64,000 nt of DNA, from contig OY821787.1 of NCBI GenBank assembly GCA_963682175.1, forward strand, positions 18,206,501 through 18,270,500, written 5' to 3'. A program made the position numbers and the translations under genes. Positions 34,278 through 45,035 of the stretch are shown here, in pieces. Every line of letters begins with the position of its first letter. Within the stretch, counting starts at the first letter, position 1. Under the pieces are notes generated by a model. The model did no database searches, was not told the origin of the DNA, and was given only the letters and a program-made list of their open reading frames with translations. Source of the stretch: Triglochin maritima. Lineage: Eukaryota; Streptophyta; Magnoliopsida; Alismatales; Juncaginaceae.

Positions 34278-34292
34278 TGGTATCAGAACTTA
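34278..34292 (+). promoter_or_regulatory. Primer-binding site of copia A
   Basis: TGGTATCAGAACTTA, one base after the LTR. The first ten bases match the initiator Met-tRNA-complementary site of most plant copia elements. Confidence 0.85.
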
Positions 34293-35793
34293 GGGTTCAA
34301 TTTTCTCCTGATTTAAGGTTGTAAACGAATTTAGTTTACCATCTAGGATTTAAACAATTCAGTTTACCGGTTTTTCGGTGTATGGATGTTTTGTTGATAT
34401 AATTCTCTGTAATAATTTGTCTGAATGTTTTAAGAGTTTTAAAACATGCCATGTGATTATTAGAATTAAGATTAAGACATTAGTCTAACTTACAATAATT
34501 TCGTGTTATTTAAAAAACGATTATTTTGTAAGAGAATCAACAAAACCGAAAAACTGCAGTTCATCTTTCCATTGGAAATTGGATGGACAACAGTTCAAAA
34601 TTAATTTTTGAACTATGGATGAATGAAAAATGTTTTTAATGGATTTCAAAATATTTTTCAAAGAATTATTTAGGATTCTAGATGATTGATAAATTAGATT
34701 CTGTAGTTTATAGCAATTGCGTGCATGGATGCTTGAGTTGCTTTGCAGGATTGTGAGTTTATATGTTCCAAATCAGTAATTATGAATGTATGAAATCATT
34801 TTTATACAGGGGATTATGTATGTAAAAGCCAAAATTCTCTCTCTTTCCGTCTTTTAGATAGTTGCACTTGCATATGAGAGGTTTTTACATAGGACTTGCA
34901 CTAGTCGTTTTTTTTATCGAATGTGAGGAGCATGTTTATTTTCTGTAAAATCTACATCTCCGGTGCAAGAGGAAGTCGCCGCTGTAGCGCATCGATCGAG
35001 GATCGAGGATCGAAGGGAACATATAAACTCACACGATGTGGATTGTGTGAATGTTTAATTTCTGTTTTTATTTTGCTATGCATGTGATGAATGTGTTGAA
35101 TGTTAGGATGTGTATGATTAATAATATGCATGATAACCTAAAATTCTAAATCACATGTTCAATTGTCCAAACAAAAAATTAAGAATAAATTTCCTTCTTA
35201 TTTCATCCACTAGCAGCCATTGATCGAGAGATACTCTGCTCGCCCTTAGCGGGAGATAGCTCCCTCCATCTTTGGGAATAGTGGGAGATATAATGGTTAT
35301 CTGTTGTTGTGCCACAATTAAATATATGAGGTGTGTTTCACCCTAGTGAACCCCAAGTATGTTTAGTTGTGAATACAATGAATAAACGTATCTCGTATCA
35401 AATGAAAATAAGTTTTCTTAACATTACCTAGAGCCCTCGCTCGGTTTTGGGAAAAAGATTTTCTTACGAGGATAGGTCGCATTCCCTCATAATTAAACGA
35501 CAAGAGTCACAAGAGTTTGAAGATGCTAAATGTTGCTAAAATTCAAAAAGGTTGTGATTAGAAAATGTTTTCTTACCTTAATATTGTAATGTATTCGATA
35601 GCCCTTAGCTAGTCTATATTACGATTGATGGGATCTTGGATTGTTGCATTTATGGGCAAATTTTTATTATTTGCAATATTTACATTTATATTCAATATAT
35701 GTATGCATGTGTATTAAAACATAAAATTGGCATTAAAACCCATATGATTTATTTTGTAGAAAAATATCGAACATCCAACCTATCGTACGATCC
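34293..35793 (+). other. 5' leader of copia A
   Basis: About 1.5 kb, AT-rich, no gene. A TCGATCGAGG / GATCGAGGATCGAAGG direct repeat lies near 34990-35015. Confidence 0.75.
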
Positions 35794-36640
35794 ATGATAG
35801 AAAAACACTCTTTAGCAAACGATGGTTCAAACTTCATTAGTTGGCAACTCAAGCTCAACATCGTGTTAAAGTTTGAGAAACTATCTCACATTTTGGAAGG
35901 TCCAATCCCAAAATGGAATGAGAGATTAACCGATGAAGAGAAAGAGGCAAAAGCCAAGTGGGAAGACCAAGAGAACCAAGTTCACGGTCTTATGCTAGCA
36001 TCTATGGGTGACTCGCTTCAGGCGAAATACTTGGATTCAAAACCCAAGAAGACCATGGAGGCTTTATCCAAGATGTTCATGGATAGTGCCCGAAAGGAGC
36101 GCTATAACCACCATAGCACTCACAAGGTGCCACATGGCGGAGGGAACATCGGTATCTATGCATTTTCTCACGATGCAAGGGTACCTTGAGAAGTTGGCAA
36201 AACTCTCTTCGCCAATGCCTGAGGACATTGCTGAAGATCTGATTCTTGGCTCTCTAGCCCCATCCTTTAAGGACTTTGTGATGCACTACCACGTGCGTGA
36301 AAAAGGGGTGAGTCTTGAGGAGCTGCACAACGCTCTCAAAACTGCTGAAGTTGACATGGGCAAGGGTAGGGACAAGCATGTCCTTGCCGTCCATGGGAGG
36401 AGCCAAAAGATTGGTAAAGGAAATGGCAAATCTACCAAAAGTGGTTCAATCAAGAGCAAGGGAGTAGGAGGTGCTCGTGTGAGTGCCTCGAGGGGGAAAT
36501 CTCAGAAATCTCCAACTCCCAATACGGAATGCTTTCACTGCGGTGAAAAAGGACACATCCGGCCAAATTGCCCCAAGTACAAGGAAGACCTTGACAACGG
36601 AGTGATTGAACGTCGGCGCCCTAAAAAGGCCAAAGGTATA
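35794..36640 (+). pseudogene. Copia A: gag with CCHC knuckle, frame-broken
   Basis: The first ATG in frame is 35794 (MIEKHSLANDGSNFISW); the frame is open upstream to about 35766, where an ATA codon occupies the place of a possible original start. Gag core: QLKLNIVLKFEKLSHILEG, WEDQENQVHGLMLASMGDSL. Near 36115-36140 the frame shifts; the second frame gives MAEGTSVSMHFLTMQGYLEK, then a basic stretch and the zinc knuckle CFHCGEKGHIRPNC (36530-36571). Gag would package element RNA. The single frameshift is the only break I see in gag. Confidence 0.85.
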
Positions 36641-38296
36641 TTTGTTATTGAAATAAATTTAGCCACCTCTGTCCAGGATTGGGTAATTGATACCGGATCT
36701 TGTGCTCACATAGTTTCTAATGTGCAACTACTCATGGATAGGAAGGAACTCGTAAGGAACGAGGTAGAATTGAAGGTCGGAAATGGTGCGAACGTGTCTG
36801 CGGTTGCACAAGGTTCTGTGGTGCTTCAATTATATAGTGGTTTAAATTTATGTCTAAAGAATGTTTATTATGTACCTTCGATTAGCAAGAATATTATTTC
36901 TGTATCATGTCTGGATATGGATAATTTTAATATAAATATTTCAAATTCTTATTTGTCTATATCGAAGAATGGTGTTTTCTATGCAAATGCGTTCATAAGG
37001 AATGGTCTCTATTTGCTTGAAATGGATAATAAACAAATCTTTAATATCAATAACAAAAGACTTAAGACCACTCACGAGAATGATACTCTCTTGTGGCACT
37101 ATCGTCTTGGTCACATAAATGAAAAGCGCATCAAGAAATTGCAAGAAGCTAACCTTCTTGGTCTACTTGATTTTAAATCATTGGAGACGTGCCAACCATG
37201 TCAAATGGGAAAAATGACCAAAAAGCCTTTCAAGAAGAAAGGTCCAAGGGCGAATGGCTTGTTGGATTTGATACATTCCGATGTATGTGGTCCAATGAGT
37301 ACTAGTGCACGAGATGGTTTCAGGTACTTCATTACGTTCACGGATGATTATAGTCGTTATGGCTATGTTTATCTAATGAGAAACAAAAGTGAATCTTTTG
37401 AGAAGTTTAAAGAATTCAAGAATGAAGTAGAGAACCAACTCGACAAGAAAATCAAGTCTCTACGAACGGATCGTGGAGGTGAGTACTTAAGTGCCGAATT
37501 TGACTCATACCTAAAGGAGTTTGGTATTGTACCTTAACTCACCCCTCCCGGTACACCTCAGTGGAATGGGGTATCCGAAAGGAGGAATAGGACATTGCTC
37601 GACATGGTTCGGTCAATGATGAGTCATGCGGAATTACCTCTTTACTTTTGGAGTTATGCACTACAAACTACGGCTTACACACTAAATAATGTTCCATCCA
37701 AATCCGTGGAGAAAACTCCTTATGAGCTATGGAGTGGTAAAACACCTAAGCTCAGTTTTCTCAAGATTTGGGGTTGTGAGGCTTACGTCAAGAAATTGAT
37801 GTCGACCAAACTTCAACCAAAAGCGGATAAATGCTTCTTCATTAGTTATCCTCGTGAGACAAGAGGATACTACTTATGGCATATCACCTCCAATCGAGTG
37901 ATTGTAGAGAGGGATGCCACTTTTCTGGAAAAGGAATTTCTAGAAAGAGTAAAAAGTAGTGGGAGTAGGGTTGTGCTTGAGGAAACTCAAGATACTCTAC
38001 AAGATCATGACACGAATGATGACGTTCAAGATCATGAAGGCCCAACCGAGATTCCTTTGGTTAGTGGGAGCGTGAGTGAGAGACCATCACAAGAAGTTGT
38101 GAGAGAATCTCAATCATCCCCACCAAGTGTACGTTCAAGAGTTGAACATGAACCCACTCCTCAAGAAATTGTGGAAGAAGTTCGAGAGACACGAGAAGAA
38201 CCAAAAGAACTAAGAAGGTCAACAAGGGAAAGGAAGAAACCCGACTTGTATCTGGGACTTCATGAAATCATGGTACTAGAAACCAATGATCCTTGA
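36641..38296 (+). pseudogene. Copia A: protease and integrase, one stop and one frameshift
   Basis: The protease motif WVIDTGSCAH is intact (Asp-Thr-Gly, 36689-36697). Pre-integrase: LLWHYRLGHINEKRI and CQPCQMGK. Integrase: [32 protein letters not shown], then a TAA (37535-37537) within GIVP-, then the frame resumes with [16 protein letters not shown] (Glu of the triad), YELWSG and RDATFLEKEF. The linker has several SQ and EP residues and ends RRSTRERKKPDLYLGLHE. A TGA at 38294-38296 with a change of frame marks a 1-bp indel at the linker/RT border. Confidence 0.88.
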
Positions 38297-39873
38297 CCTT
38301 CCAAGAAGCAATGGAAAGGGAACACTCCAAACTATGGCTTAAGGCCATGGAATCCGAAGTAGAATCCATGTATGATAATCAAGTGTGGAACTTGGTTGAC
38401 CTTCCTCAAGGGAAAAAGGTCATTCAAAATAAATGGGTTTTCAAGAGGAAGATGGACATGGATGGGAACTTAACAACCTACAAAGCGAGGCTTGTAGCGA
38501 AGGGTTTCACTCAAGTTCAAGGAATTGACTATGATGAAACTTTTTCACTGGTTGCCATGTTCAAGTCTGTTCGGATAATGCTCGCTATTGCTGCATTTCA
38601 TGATTATGAAATATGGCAAATGGATGTCAAAACGACGTTCCTTAATGGGAACTTGGAGGAGGATGTGTACATGGTACAACCTCAAGGTTTTGAAGATCCA
38701 AAGAATAGCGAAAAGGTATGCAAGCTTCAAAGATCCATTTATGGATTGAAGCAAGCATCAAGGAGTTGGAACAAACGCTTTGACGAGGAAGTGAAAAAGC
38801 TTCACTTCATTCAAAGTAAGGAAGAACCTTGTATATACAAGAAGGTTAGTGGGAGCCATGTAGTATTCCTAATCTTATATGTCGATGACATATTGCTCAT
38901 GGGTAATCATATTCCTTTGCTTGAGCAAACGAGAAGTTCATTGAAATCTGCATTTTCGATGAAAGACATGGGTGAGGCTCAATACATCTTGGGAATCAAG
39001 ATATACCGAGATAGATCCCGTAGACTCATTGGCCTGAGTCAACGTACATACATTGACAAGGTCTTGGAAAGGTTCAAGATGAACAACTCCAAAAAGGGCA
39101 GTGTGCCAATGAGTATGGGTGTGCAGCTCAAGAAGTCTCAACGTGCGCAATCACGTAAGGACTTAGAATACATGAAGGATGTCCCATATGCTTCGGCAAT
39201 TGGGTTGATCATGTATGCGATGACTTGCACAAAACCCGATGTCTCGTATGCTCTAAGCGTGACAAGTCGTCACCAATCCAACGCAGGTCCTGAGCATTGG
39301 ACTGCGGTCAAGAATGTCCTGAAGTACCTTAACCGGACTAAGGATAAGATTCTTGTTTATGGAGGACAAAGGGAATTGATTTCTGAGGGTTACTCGGATG
39401 CGAGTTTCATGAGTGATCCAGACGATAGAAGGTCGCAATCAGGATACGTCTTCCTTCTGAATGGTGGAGCTGTGAGTTGGCGTAGTTGGAAGCAAAGCAC
39501 TACGGCCGACTCAACCACTGCTTCCGAAGTAATGGCTGTCGCTGAAGCGAGCAAGGAAGGAGTGTGGATTAAGAAGTTCCTTGAAGAGCTTGGAGTAGTT
39601 CCCTCGAGCGAGGGACCAATAGAGCTATTTTGCGACAATAGTGCATCTATCTCGCAAATCAAGGATCCCAAATCACACCACAAAGTGAAGTACATGGATC
39701 GTAAGTACTTCGTGACGCGTGACCTCATCGACGAAGGCAAAATAAATCTGTTATGGGTGGACACCAACAACAACACAGCTGATCCATTCACAAAACCCTT
39801 ATCCCAAGCCAAGGGCGAAATGCATTTCGAGTCCATGGGATTGAGGAACCATGTAGATTGGCTTGATGATTGA
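38293..39873 (+). pseudogene. Copia A: reverse transcriptase and RNase H
   Basis: The 526-codon frame is open from MTFQEAMEREHSK to HVDWLDD. RT blocks: [67 protein letters not shown] and LILYVDDILLMGN (catalytic YVDD at 38878-38889). RNase H: EGYSDASF (Asp codon 39397-39399), TASEVMAVAEA, FCDNSAS and the end block NTADPFTKPL. No stop is present, so this domain pair could still fold; it is called a pseudogene because it is cut off by the frame changes upstream. Sequence style suggests a Tork/Angela-type lineage (inference). Confidence 0.9.
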
Positions 39874-39947
39874 TATGTAATGGGGTTTACCCTAGTTATT
39901 ATTGTTTTATGCATTGAGTATGTATGAGAAAAAAAACTTTAATAACA

Positions 39948-39957
39948 AGTGGGAGAT
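39948..39957 (+). promoter_or_regulatory. Polypurine tract of copia A
   Basis: AGTGGGAGAT directly before the LTR; the same tract precedes the LTR at 32817. Confidence 0.75.
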
Positions 39958-41615
39958 TGAAGGGAATGTGTTCTGAAAGTTTTACTTTTAAATGTCAATT
40001 ATTATGAATTGAATGAGAAATCATTTTGTTCCTTGTTTATGTTATTCGTCTTTTGGAAGTGTTGAGGAAGAGGGTATTGGTCCTTAACCGTAGAGCTCTA
40101 AAAGATATTGGTTTACATAAAACAAAAGAGATTCGCAATCATGGTAATTAACATGGGACATTAATTACCGAGTTAAGATTGTCGTGTTTGGTCATAGATC
40201 ATTGTAGCTCTACAAGTGAGTGACAACACGAGTATGCAAACGAGGAAAATATTACTTTTGTATACTGAATAGACCTAATAAGTAAAATATTATAGAAATG
40301 TGTTTCTGTGTCATTAATATTTTACTGTCTTTGGTCCTTTGATATGAGACTTATATCTGATCACTTAAGGAATACTTAATTAGATCAGTGTCTTGAACTA
40401 TCGATAAGTGTAGTGTAAAGGCATTGGTTGGTTAAGTACAACTTTTGTTGGAGAAGATAGTTAGTCAAAAGACTATCATTGCCCTCTTAATTGAGTGATG
40501 ATATTAGTGGGCCCCTTGATAAAGCAAAGTTATAATGTGCACAATGTGATTTGAGTTAAGTCACATATTTATAACTAGCTTAAAAAGATCAAGAAATGAA
40601 TACTAATACAAAGATGACACAATACTACTTTCTGTGTATTCTTAATATCATGAGGCAAGGGACGGACACAAGTGGTGCACTCCATCACTAATTGGATCAG
40701 GTTTTGGTTCGAGTGGAATTAAGACATCTAACTAATTGGGAGTTATAATGTGTAGCTAGATACCGCTTATAGCTTGTGATATTAAGCTCTTAATATCACT
40801 GCCAACTTAGTTTAAATCCTCCCATAGGTCACACCACAAAACTGGGAAACGAGTAATGGTGATTTTGAGTTCATAGGATGTGTCGGGTTTCATGTAGAAA
40901 ATATGACACATGGGGTGAACAAGCAAAATCAAAATTATGTTGTGATTAATAACATAATTAGAATCTAAATTAAATTCATATGTGATGTAAATATTATGAG
41001 GTGTAATGATTGATCATTACATAGGATAATATGCTACATAAGTTGTGAATTTACTACTAATCCCGAAATGTCAAATTTTGTAGAGGTTAAAACCGAAATT
41101 TGACAAGTCAGCGGAACAGTGCTCCAACGGTCGACCGGTTAGCAGTAAACGGTCGACCGATAGGGCACGGTCGACCGGACATGTCTCGACCGATAACAGG
41201 GAATTTTCATCTTTTCGAACGGTCGACCGAATGTGATCGGTCGGTCGACCGAACATAGCGATGGAATAATTCCTGTTACGAACGGTCGACCGAGTTGTTG
41301 AACGGTCGACCGAAACCAGGTTCGAGCGGTCGACCGAACCTACAAACGGTCGACCGGTCCAGACGGTTAATGCAGAATTAATTTAAGAATTAATTAGATC
41401 ATGCATGGAATTAGTCCATAATTGATTTAATTCGTGGCTAATATTATTTATTATTAAATAATGGATGGTTAGATGGAATTTTGCATGAAATCATGGGCAA
41501 GAGTTTGCACATGAATAGGTATGTTGGAGAGAACTTATAAATACAAGTTATCTCATTACCTCCTTAGTTGAATTGATTCAATGTTTTTCATGCAAAATCT
41601 CTCTCCTTAATTCTC
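39958..41615 (+). repeat. Copia A LTR (3' LTR, truncated)
   Basis: Matches 32817-33890 but holds an additional segment of about 590 bp (40777-41372) and breaks off at TTAATTCTC (41615), where satellite sequence resumes. The last 380 bp or so of the LTR are lost. TATAAATA is at 41536-41543. The extra segment also occurs, decayed, in the LTR at 9375-10760, so it is an original part of the family. Confidence 0.88.
41129..41356. repeat. Array of nine GGTCGACCG palindromes
   Basis: Perfect sites start at 41129, 41150, 41169, 41221, 41242, 41283, 41303, 41327 and 41348, plus a CTCGACCGAT near 41185. Spacing is 19-52 bp and irregular. The sequence between sites is not repeated, so this is not a simple tandem repeat. 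Confidence 0.85.
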
Positions 41616-43172
41616 TCGCCTTGAAGAGAGAAGCGGAGGGAACAGAAGGAGAGGAGCGGAGGGAAGATGAGAAGGAGGGGGAACACCTCCTCTCTCTATC
41701 TCCTCCTTCCCTTCATTGCTCCTCTTCTCGTTCTCTCTCTCTCTCCCTTCTCCTCTCCCCTTCTCCCTCTTCTCCTCTCTCCTATCATCTTCTCTTCCCT
41801 CATCTTTGTTTTATCACTCACCCCGTTTTCTCTCCTCCTCTCCTCTTCTCTTTCTCCTTATCGCTCTTCTTCTCTCTCGTTTCGTCTCTCCTCCTCTATC
41901 TCTCTCTCGCTCCTCTCTCCCATTCTCTATCTCTACCCTCCCTTCTCTATCTCGTTCCCTTCCCTAGTCCCTCTTGTCCACCTTTCCTTCTCTATCCTCT
42001 TCTCATTCTCTTGCTCTCTCGTTCAATCTCTCCTCCTCTCTCCTCTCTCATTCTTCTTCTTCTTCTCTCTCCCCCTTCTTCTCCCACTCTTCCTCTCCTC
42101 CGCTCTCTCTACTTCTCCTCTTATCCTCCATCTCCTCCCGTCCCCTCCCTCTTCTCCTTCTCCCTCTCTCTCCTTCTCCTCTTATCCACTTTCTCTTCTC
42201 CTTCTCACTCGTTCCCTCTCCTCTTATCCTCTCTCCTCTCTTCTTCTACTCTTTCCCTCTCCTTCTCTCGCTTGCTTCTCCTTTTCCCCTCTCCTCTCTC
42301 CCTTCTCTCTGTACTCTCCCTTCTCTATCTCCTCTCTCCTTCTCTATCTCTCTACCCTTCTCTATCTCCTCTTCTCTCGTTTCCTCTCTCTTTCCCTATT
42401 CTCCGTCTCTCTTCCCTCTTTTCCTCTCTCTCTCCTCTTCCCTCTTCTCCTTCTATATCTCCCTCTTACCCTCTCCTTCTCTCGTTATCCTTACATGGAG
42501 AGAAGGAAGGAAGAGAGGAGCGAGAGGGGGAGAAGGAGAAGAAGAGAGAGGACAACGAGAAGGGAAGGAGAGGAGCGGAGGGAAGATGAGAAGGATGGGG
42601 AACACCTTCTCTCTCTATCTCCTCCTTCCCTTCATTGCTCCTCTTCTCGTTCTCTCTCTCCCTTCTCCTCTCCCCTTCTCCCTCTTCTCCTCTCTCCTAT
42701 CCTCTTCTCTTCCCTCATCTTTGTTTTAAATCTCACCTCCTTTTCTTTCCTCCTCTCCCCTTCTCCCTCTTCTCCTCTCTCCTATCCTCTTCTCTTCCTC
42801 ATCTTTGTTTTATATCTCACCTCCTTTTCTTTCCTCCTCTCCCCTTCTCTTTCTCCTTATCGCTCTCCTCCTCTCTCGTTTCGTCTCTCCTCCTCTATCT
42901 CTTTCTCGCTCCTTCTCTCTCCCATTCTCTATCTCTACCCTCCCTTCGCTATCTCGTTCGCTTCCCTAGTCCCTCTTCTCCACCTTTCCTTCTCTATCCT
43001 CTAATCATTCTCTCGCTCACTCGTTCAATCTCTCCTCCTCTCTCCTTCTTCTTCTTCTTCTTCTTCTCTCTCCCCCTCTTCTCCCTCTCTTCCTCTCCTC
43101 CGCTCTCTCTACTTCTCCTCTTATCCTCCGTCTCCTCCCGTCCCCTCCCTCTTCTCCTTCTCCCTCTCTCTC
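41616..43172. repeat. Homopyrimidine macrosatellite, block S2
   Basis: Starts in an altered purine patch (41622-41687). One short monomer follows (41688-42606, about 919 bp), in which some 1.4 kb are missing at a join near 42186, where two TCTTATCC phrases coincide. A 110-bp tandem duplication lies at about 42730-42850. The block ends within the next monomer at 43172, where gypsy gag sequence begins. Confidence 0.85.
42492..42606. repeat. Purine patch of block S2
   Basis: Same strand-switch patch as at 29714-29828, with the TCTCGTTATCCT / AGGATAACGAGA-type arms (one change, GGACAACGAGA). Confidence 0.8.
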
Positions 43173-43579
43173 CACTCTAGACTTTCCATTTGGCGCATAA
43201 GGGTAGCTAATTTTGCTTCAGCCGCTACGTTGGCATCTACAGCTAAGACACCTGGTTTGGGGTGACTTGCTATTCTAGATCCAATACTCGGGTTAAGCGG
43301 TGCTCTAGCATTGTCCCATTGCATACTGTTTTCAGCTAAATCCTCAAGAAAAGTCCAGGCATCATTTTCATTTTTTGACATGAAGTTCCCTTGGCTTACA
43401 GATTCTACCATAACCCTAGATGTGGGTGTCAATCCCTCATAAATAATTTGGCACAGTTGCCATCTTGGAATTCCGTGATGAGGGCATTGGGTCTGCACAT
43501 TTTTAAATCTTTCTAGATAGGAATAGAACGGCTCGCTCTCAGATTGAACGAAGGCAACAATTTCATTCCTAATCCTCAT
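43173..43579 (-). pseudogene. Gypsy gag, C-terminal part
   Basis: Minus frame: NEIVAFVQSESEPFYSYLER, CPHHGIPRWQLCQIIYEGL, SKNENDAWTFLEDLAENS and QWD. These match the retrotransposon gag domain of Athila/Tat-type elements. The frame reads on into satellite at about 43172, adding a meaningless Arg/Glu/Lys tail, so the protein is chimeric and truncated before any zinc knuckle or protease. Confidence 0.82.
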
Positions 43580-44094
43580 AGTCTTATGGTTGGGGAGATA
43601 TATTTTTTTAGGAATACTTGAACAAATTCAGCCCAACTTTTAATGGATTTTTCGGCTAGACTATATAGCCATTTCTTAGCGTCGTCCTTCAGTGCTAGAG
43701 GCACGAATTTCAGACGCACTGCCTCCTCAGAGATATGCTGGTATTGCACAAGAGAGCAGATTTCCTCAAATTCTCTAAGGAAGAGATATGGGTCTTCCCT
43801 AGAGGTGAACTTAGGCAACATACTCATGTATTGTGCGTTAAGTTCGAAGTCGCGACCCTGTATGGTGGGCATAACGATGCACGATGGCTGAGCAGCAATT
43901 GCTGGGTAGCATCGATCCCTCAGAGTTATGGGCGGGTTCACAATATTCTCACCCATTGGATCCGGGTGAGGTGGTGCAACAGGTGGATTGGGGCTAAGCT
44001 CGAGACTGGAATTTAGATGAACTCGTGAGAGTCGATTACTCAAGTCCCGAATCCAAATCTGAGTGCACCGGTTTGAATCAATTTTTGAATTCAA
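43576..44094 (-). pseudogene. Gypsy gag, N-terminal part
   Basis: Minus frame: PSCIVMPTIQGRDFELN, MLPKFTSREDPYLFLREFEE, AVRLKFVPLALKDDAKKWLY and KSWAEFVQVFLKKY. It ends in a TGA just after an A-run near 43605, and the following gag half is in another frame, so a 1-base slip in that homopolymer probably broke the gene. The true start is uncertain; ATG at 44094 is only the first in frame. Confidence 0.82.
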
Positions 44095-44447
44095 ATTTGA
44101 AATTTAAATTCCAAATTCAAATTCAAGAATCAATTTTTTTTAATTTTTTCCCTTCAAAATATGGAAACAAACAATAGAAGGTGGAAAGATGAGAAAGGAA
44201 TCCTAATCTAGAGAATTGAGGTGAGAAGAGAAAGAAGACTCAGATGAGAAGGGAAACCTAACTCTAACAGATAGATGAGAGGGTCGGTCAGAAATTTCCT
44301 AAGCACGCACGGTTTAAACAATCCTAGACCTAATGTCGCTTAAATCTACACGACTCGTAACTGGTTGAGTCGAGTTGATTTTCTTGATTCACCTCCCTCA
44401 CTAATCAAACCAAATTGGTCAGGCCGTGTATAGCTAGTGGGGGCGCT

Positions 44448-44465
44448 TCCGACAGAGTCGGTGCC
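44448..44465 (-). promoter_or_regulatory. Possible primer-binding site of the gypsy fragment
   Basis: TGGCACCGACTCTGTCGG on the minus strand resembles the TGGCGCCGACTCTG-type start of the interior in plant gypsy elements. Position upstream of gag fits. It also contains a perfect CCGAC/GTCGG hairpin. Confidence 0.45.
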
Positions 44466-45035
44466 AATTAGACAACCACTTCGCTTGGAAGACTTTCGTC
44501 AACACAAAAACACTTTCTAGACACCAAATTAAATTCGCCGCACAATATGCTCTGATTGGATCCGGATTTTTGCTGTGTGTTTATGGTATGATTTAATCCT
44601 CCTTTGCGCGTCTGGATTGATTCCTTCCTTTCTTTTGAGCTCCGACTTTATTTCTTTATATATTTGGAGATCCACATTGATTTTTCTTTAGACTTGCTCC
44701 ATAATAATAAAAGCTACTCGTAATTTGCAAGTAGGTCCTTGGCGTTTTGTAATTAAGTCCCTGGCTACTTTTGTGCTTAAGTCCTTGGCCTTTTTGTAAT
44801 TAGGTCTTTGAATGCTTTTACGCTTGGATGGACTTCCATTTGAATCCCGATAATCTTGAACTTGGTCTTTATGACAGGAATGAGTCTCTTGCACGCATTT
44901 ATGCTCGGGATATGGATAATTTGCATTCTGGTCCCTGTACTCTGTAAATAAGACTAAACACATACCTTAGTAGCATTTATTGATATAAAATTAATCTAAA
45001 TGAAAGACATATTATGCAATGTATGCAATGCATAA
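44466..45035 (-). repeat. Probable LTR remnant of the gypsy fragment
   Basis: Non-coding. The plus strand shows three or four phrases of the type TAATTAAGTCC(T)TGG at 44730-44815, spaced about 30 bp, similar in style to the AGGTCC phrases of family C. The small minus frame at 44688-44963 is made of these phrases and is not a gene. Confidence 0.5.

Larger units (their letters stand above)
32084..41615 (+). mobile_element. Copia family A composite inside the satellite
   Basis: Order: 3' end of a pol gene (32091-32732), LTR (32817-34276), full interior (34277-39957), LTR (39958-41615, cut short). The first pol fragment plus LTR is nearly identical to the second. If the composite is removed, the distance between satellite purine patches on either side becomes about 2.32 kb, matching the monomer, so it lies within one monomer. 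The arrangement suggests two elements recombined through an LTR. No target duplication can be shown because both ends are truncated. Confidence 0.85.
43173..45035 (-). mobile_element. Ty3/gypsy (Athila/Tat-like) fragment in the satellite
   Basis: Minus-strand fragment holding a probable LTR remnant, a primer-like site, leader and most of gag. Both ends stop abruptly in satellite sequence. The satellite on the right (from 45036) resumes about 210 bp earlier in the monomer than where the left side stopped, so there is no simple target duplication. Confidence 0.75.
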
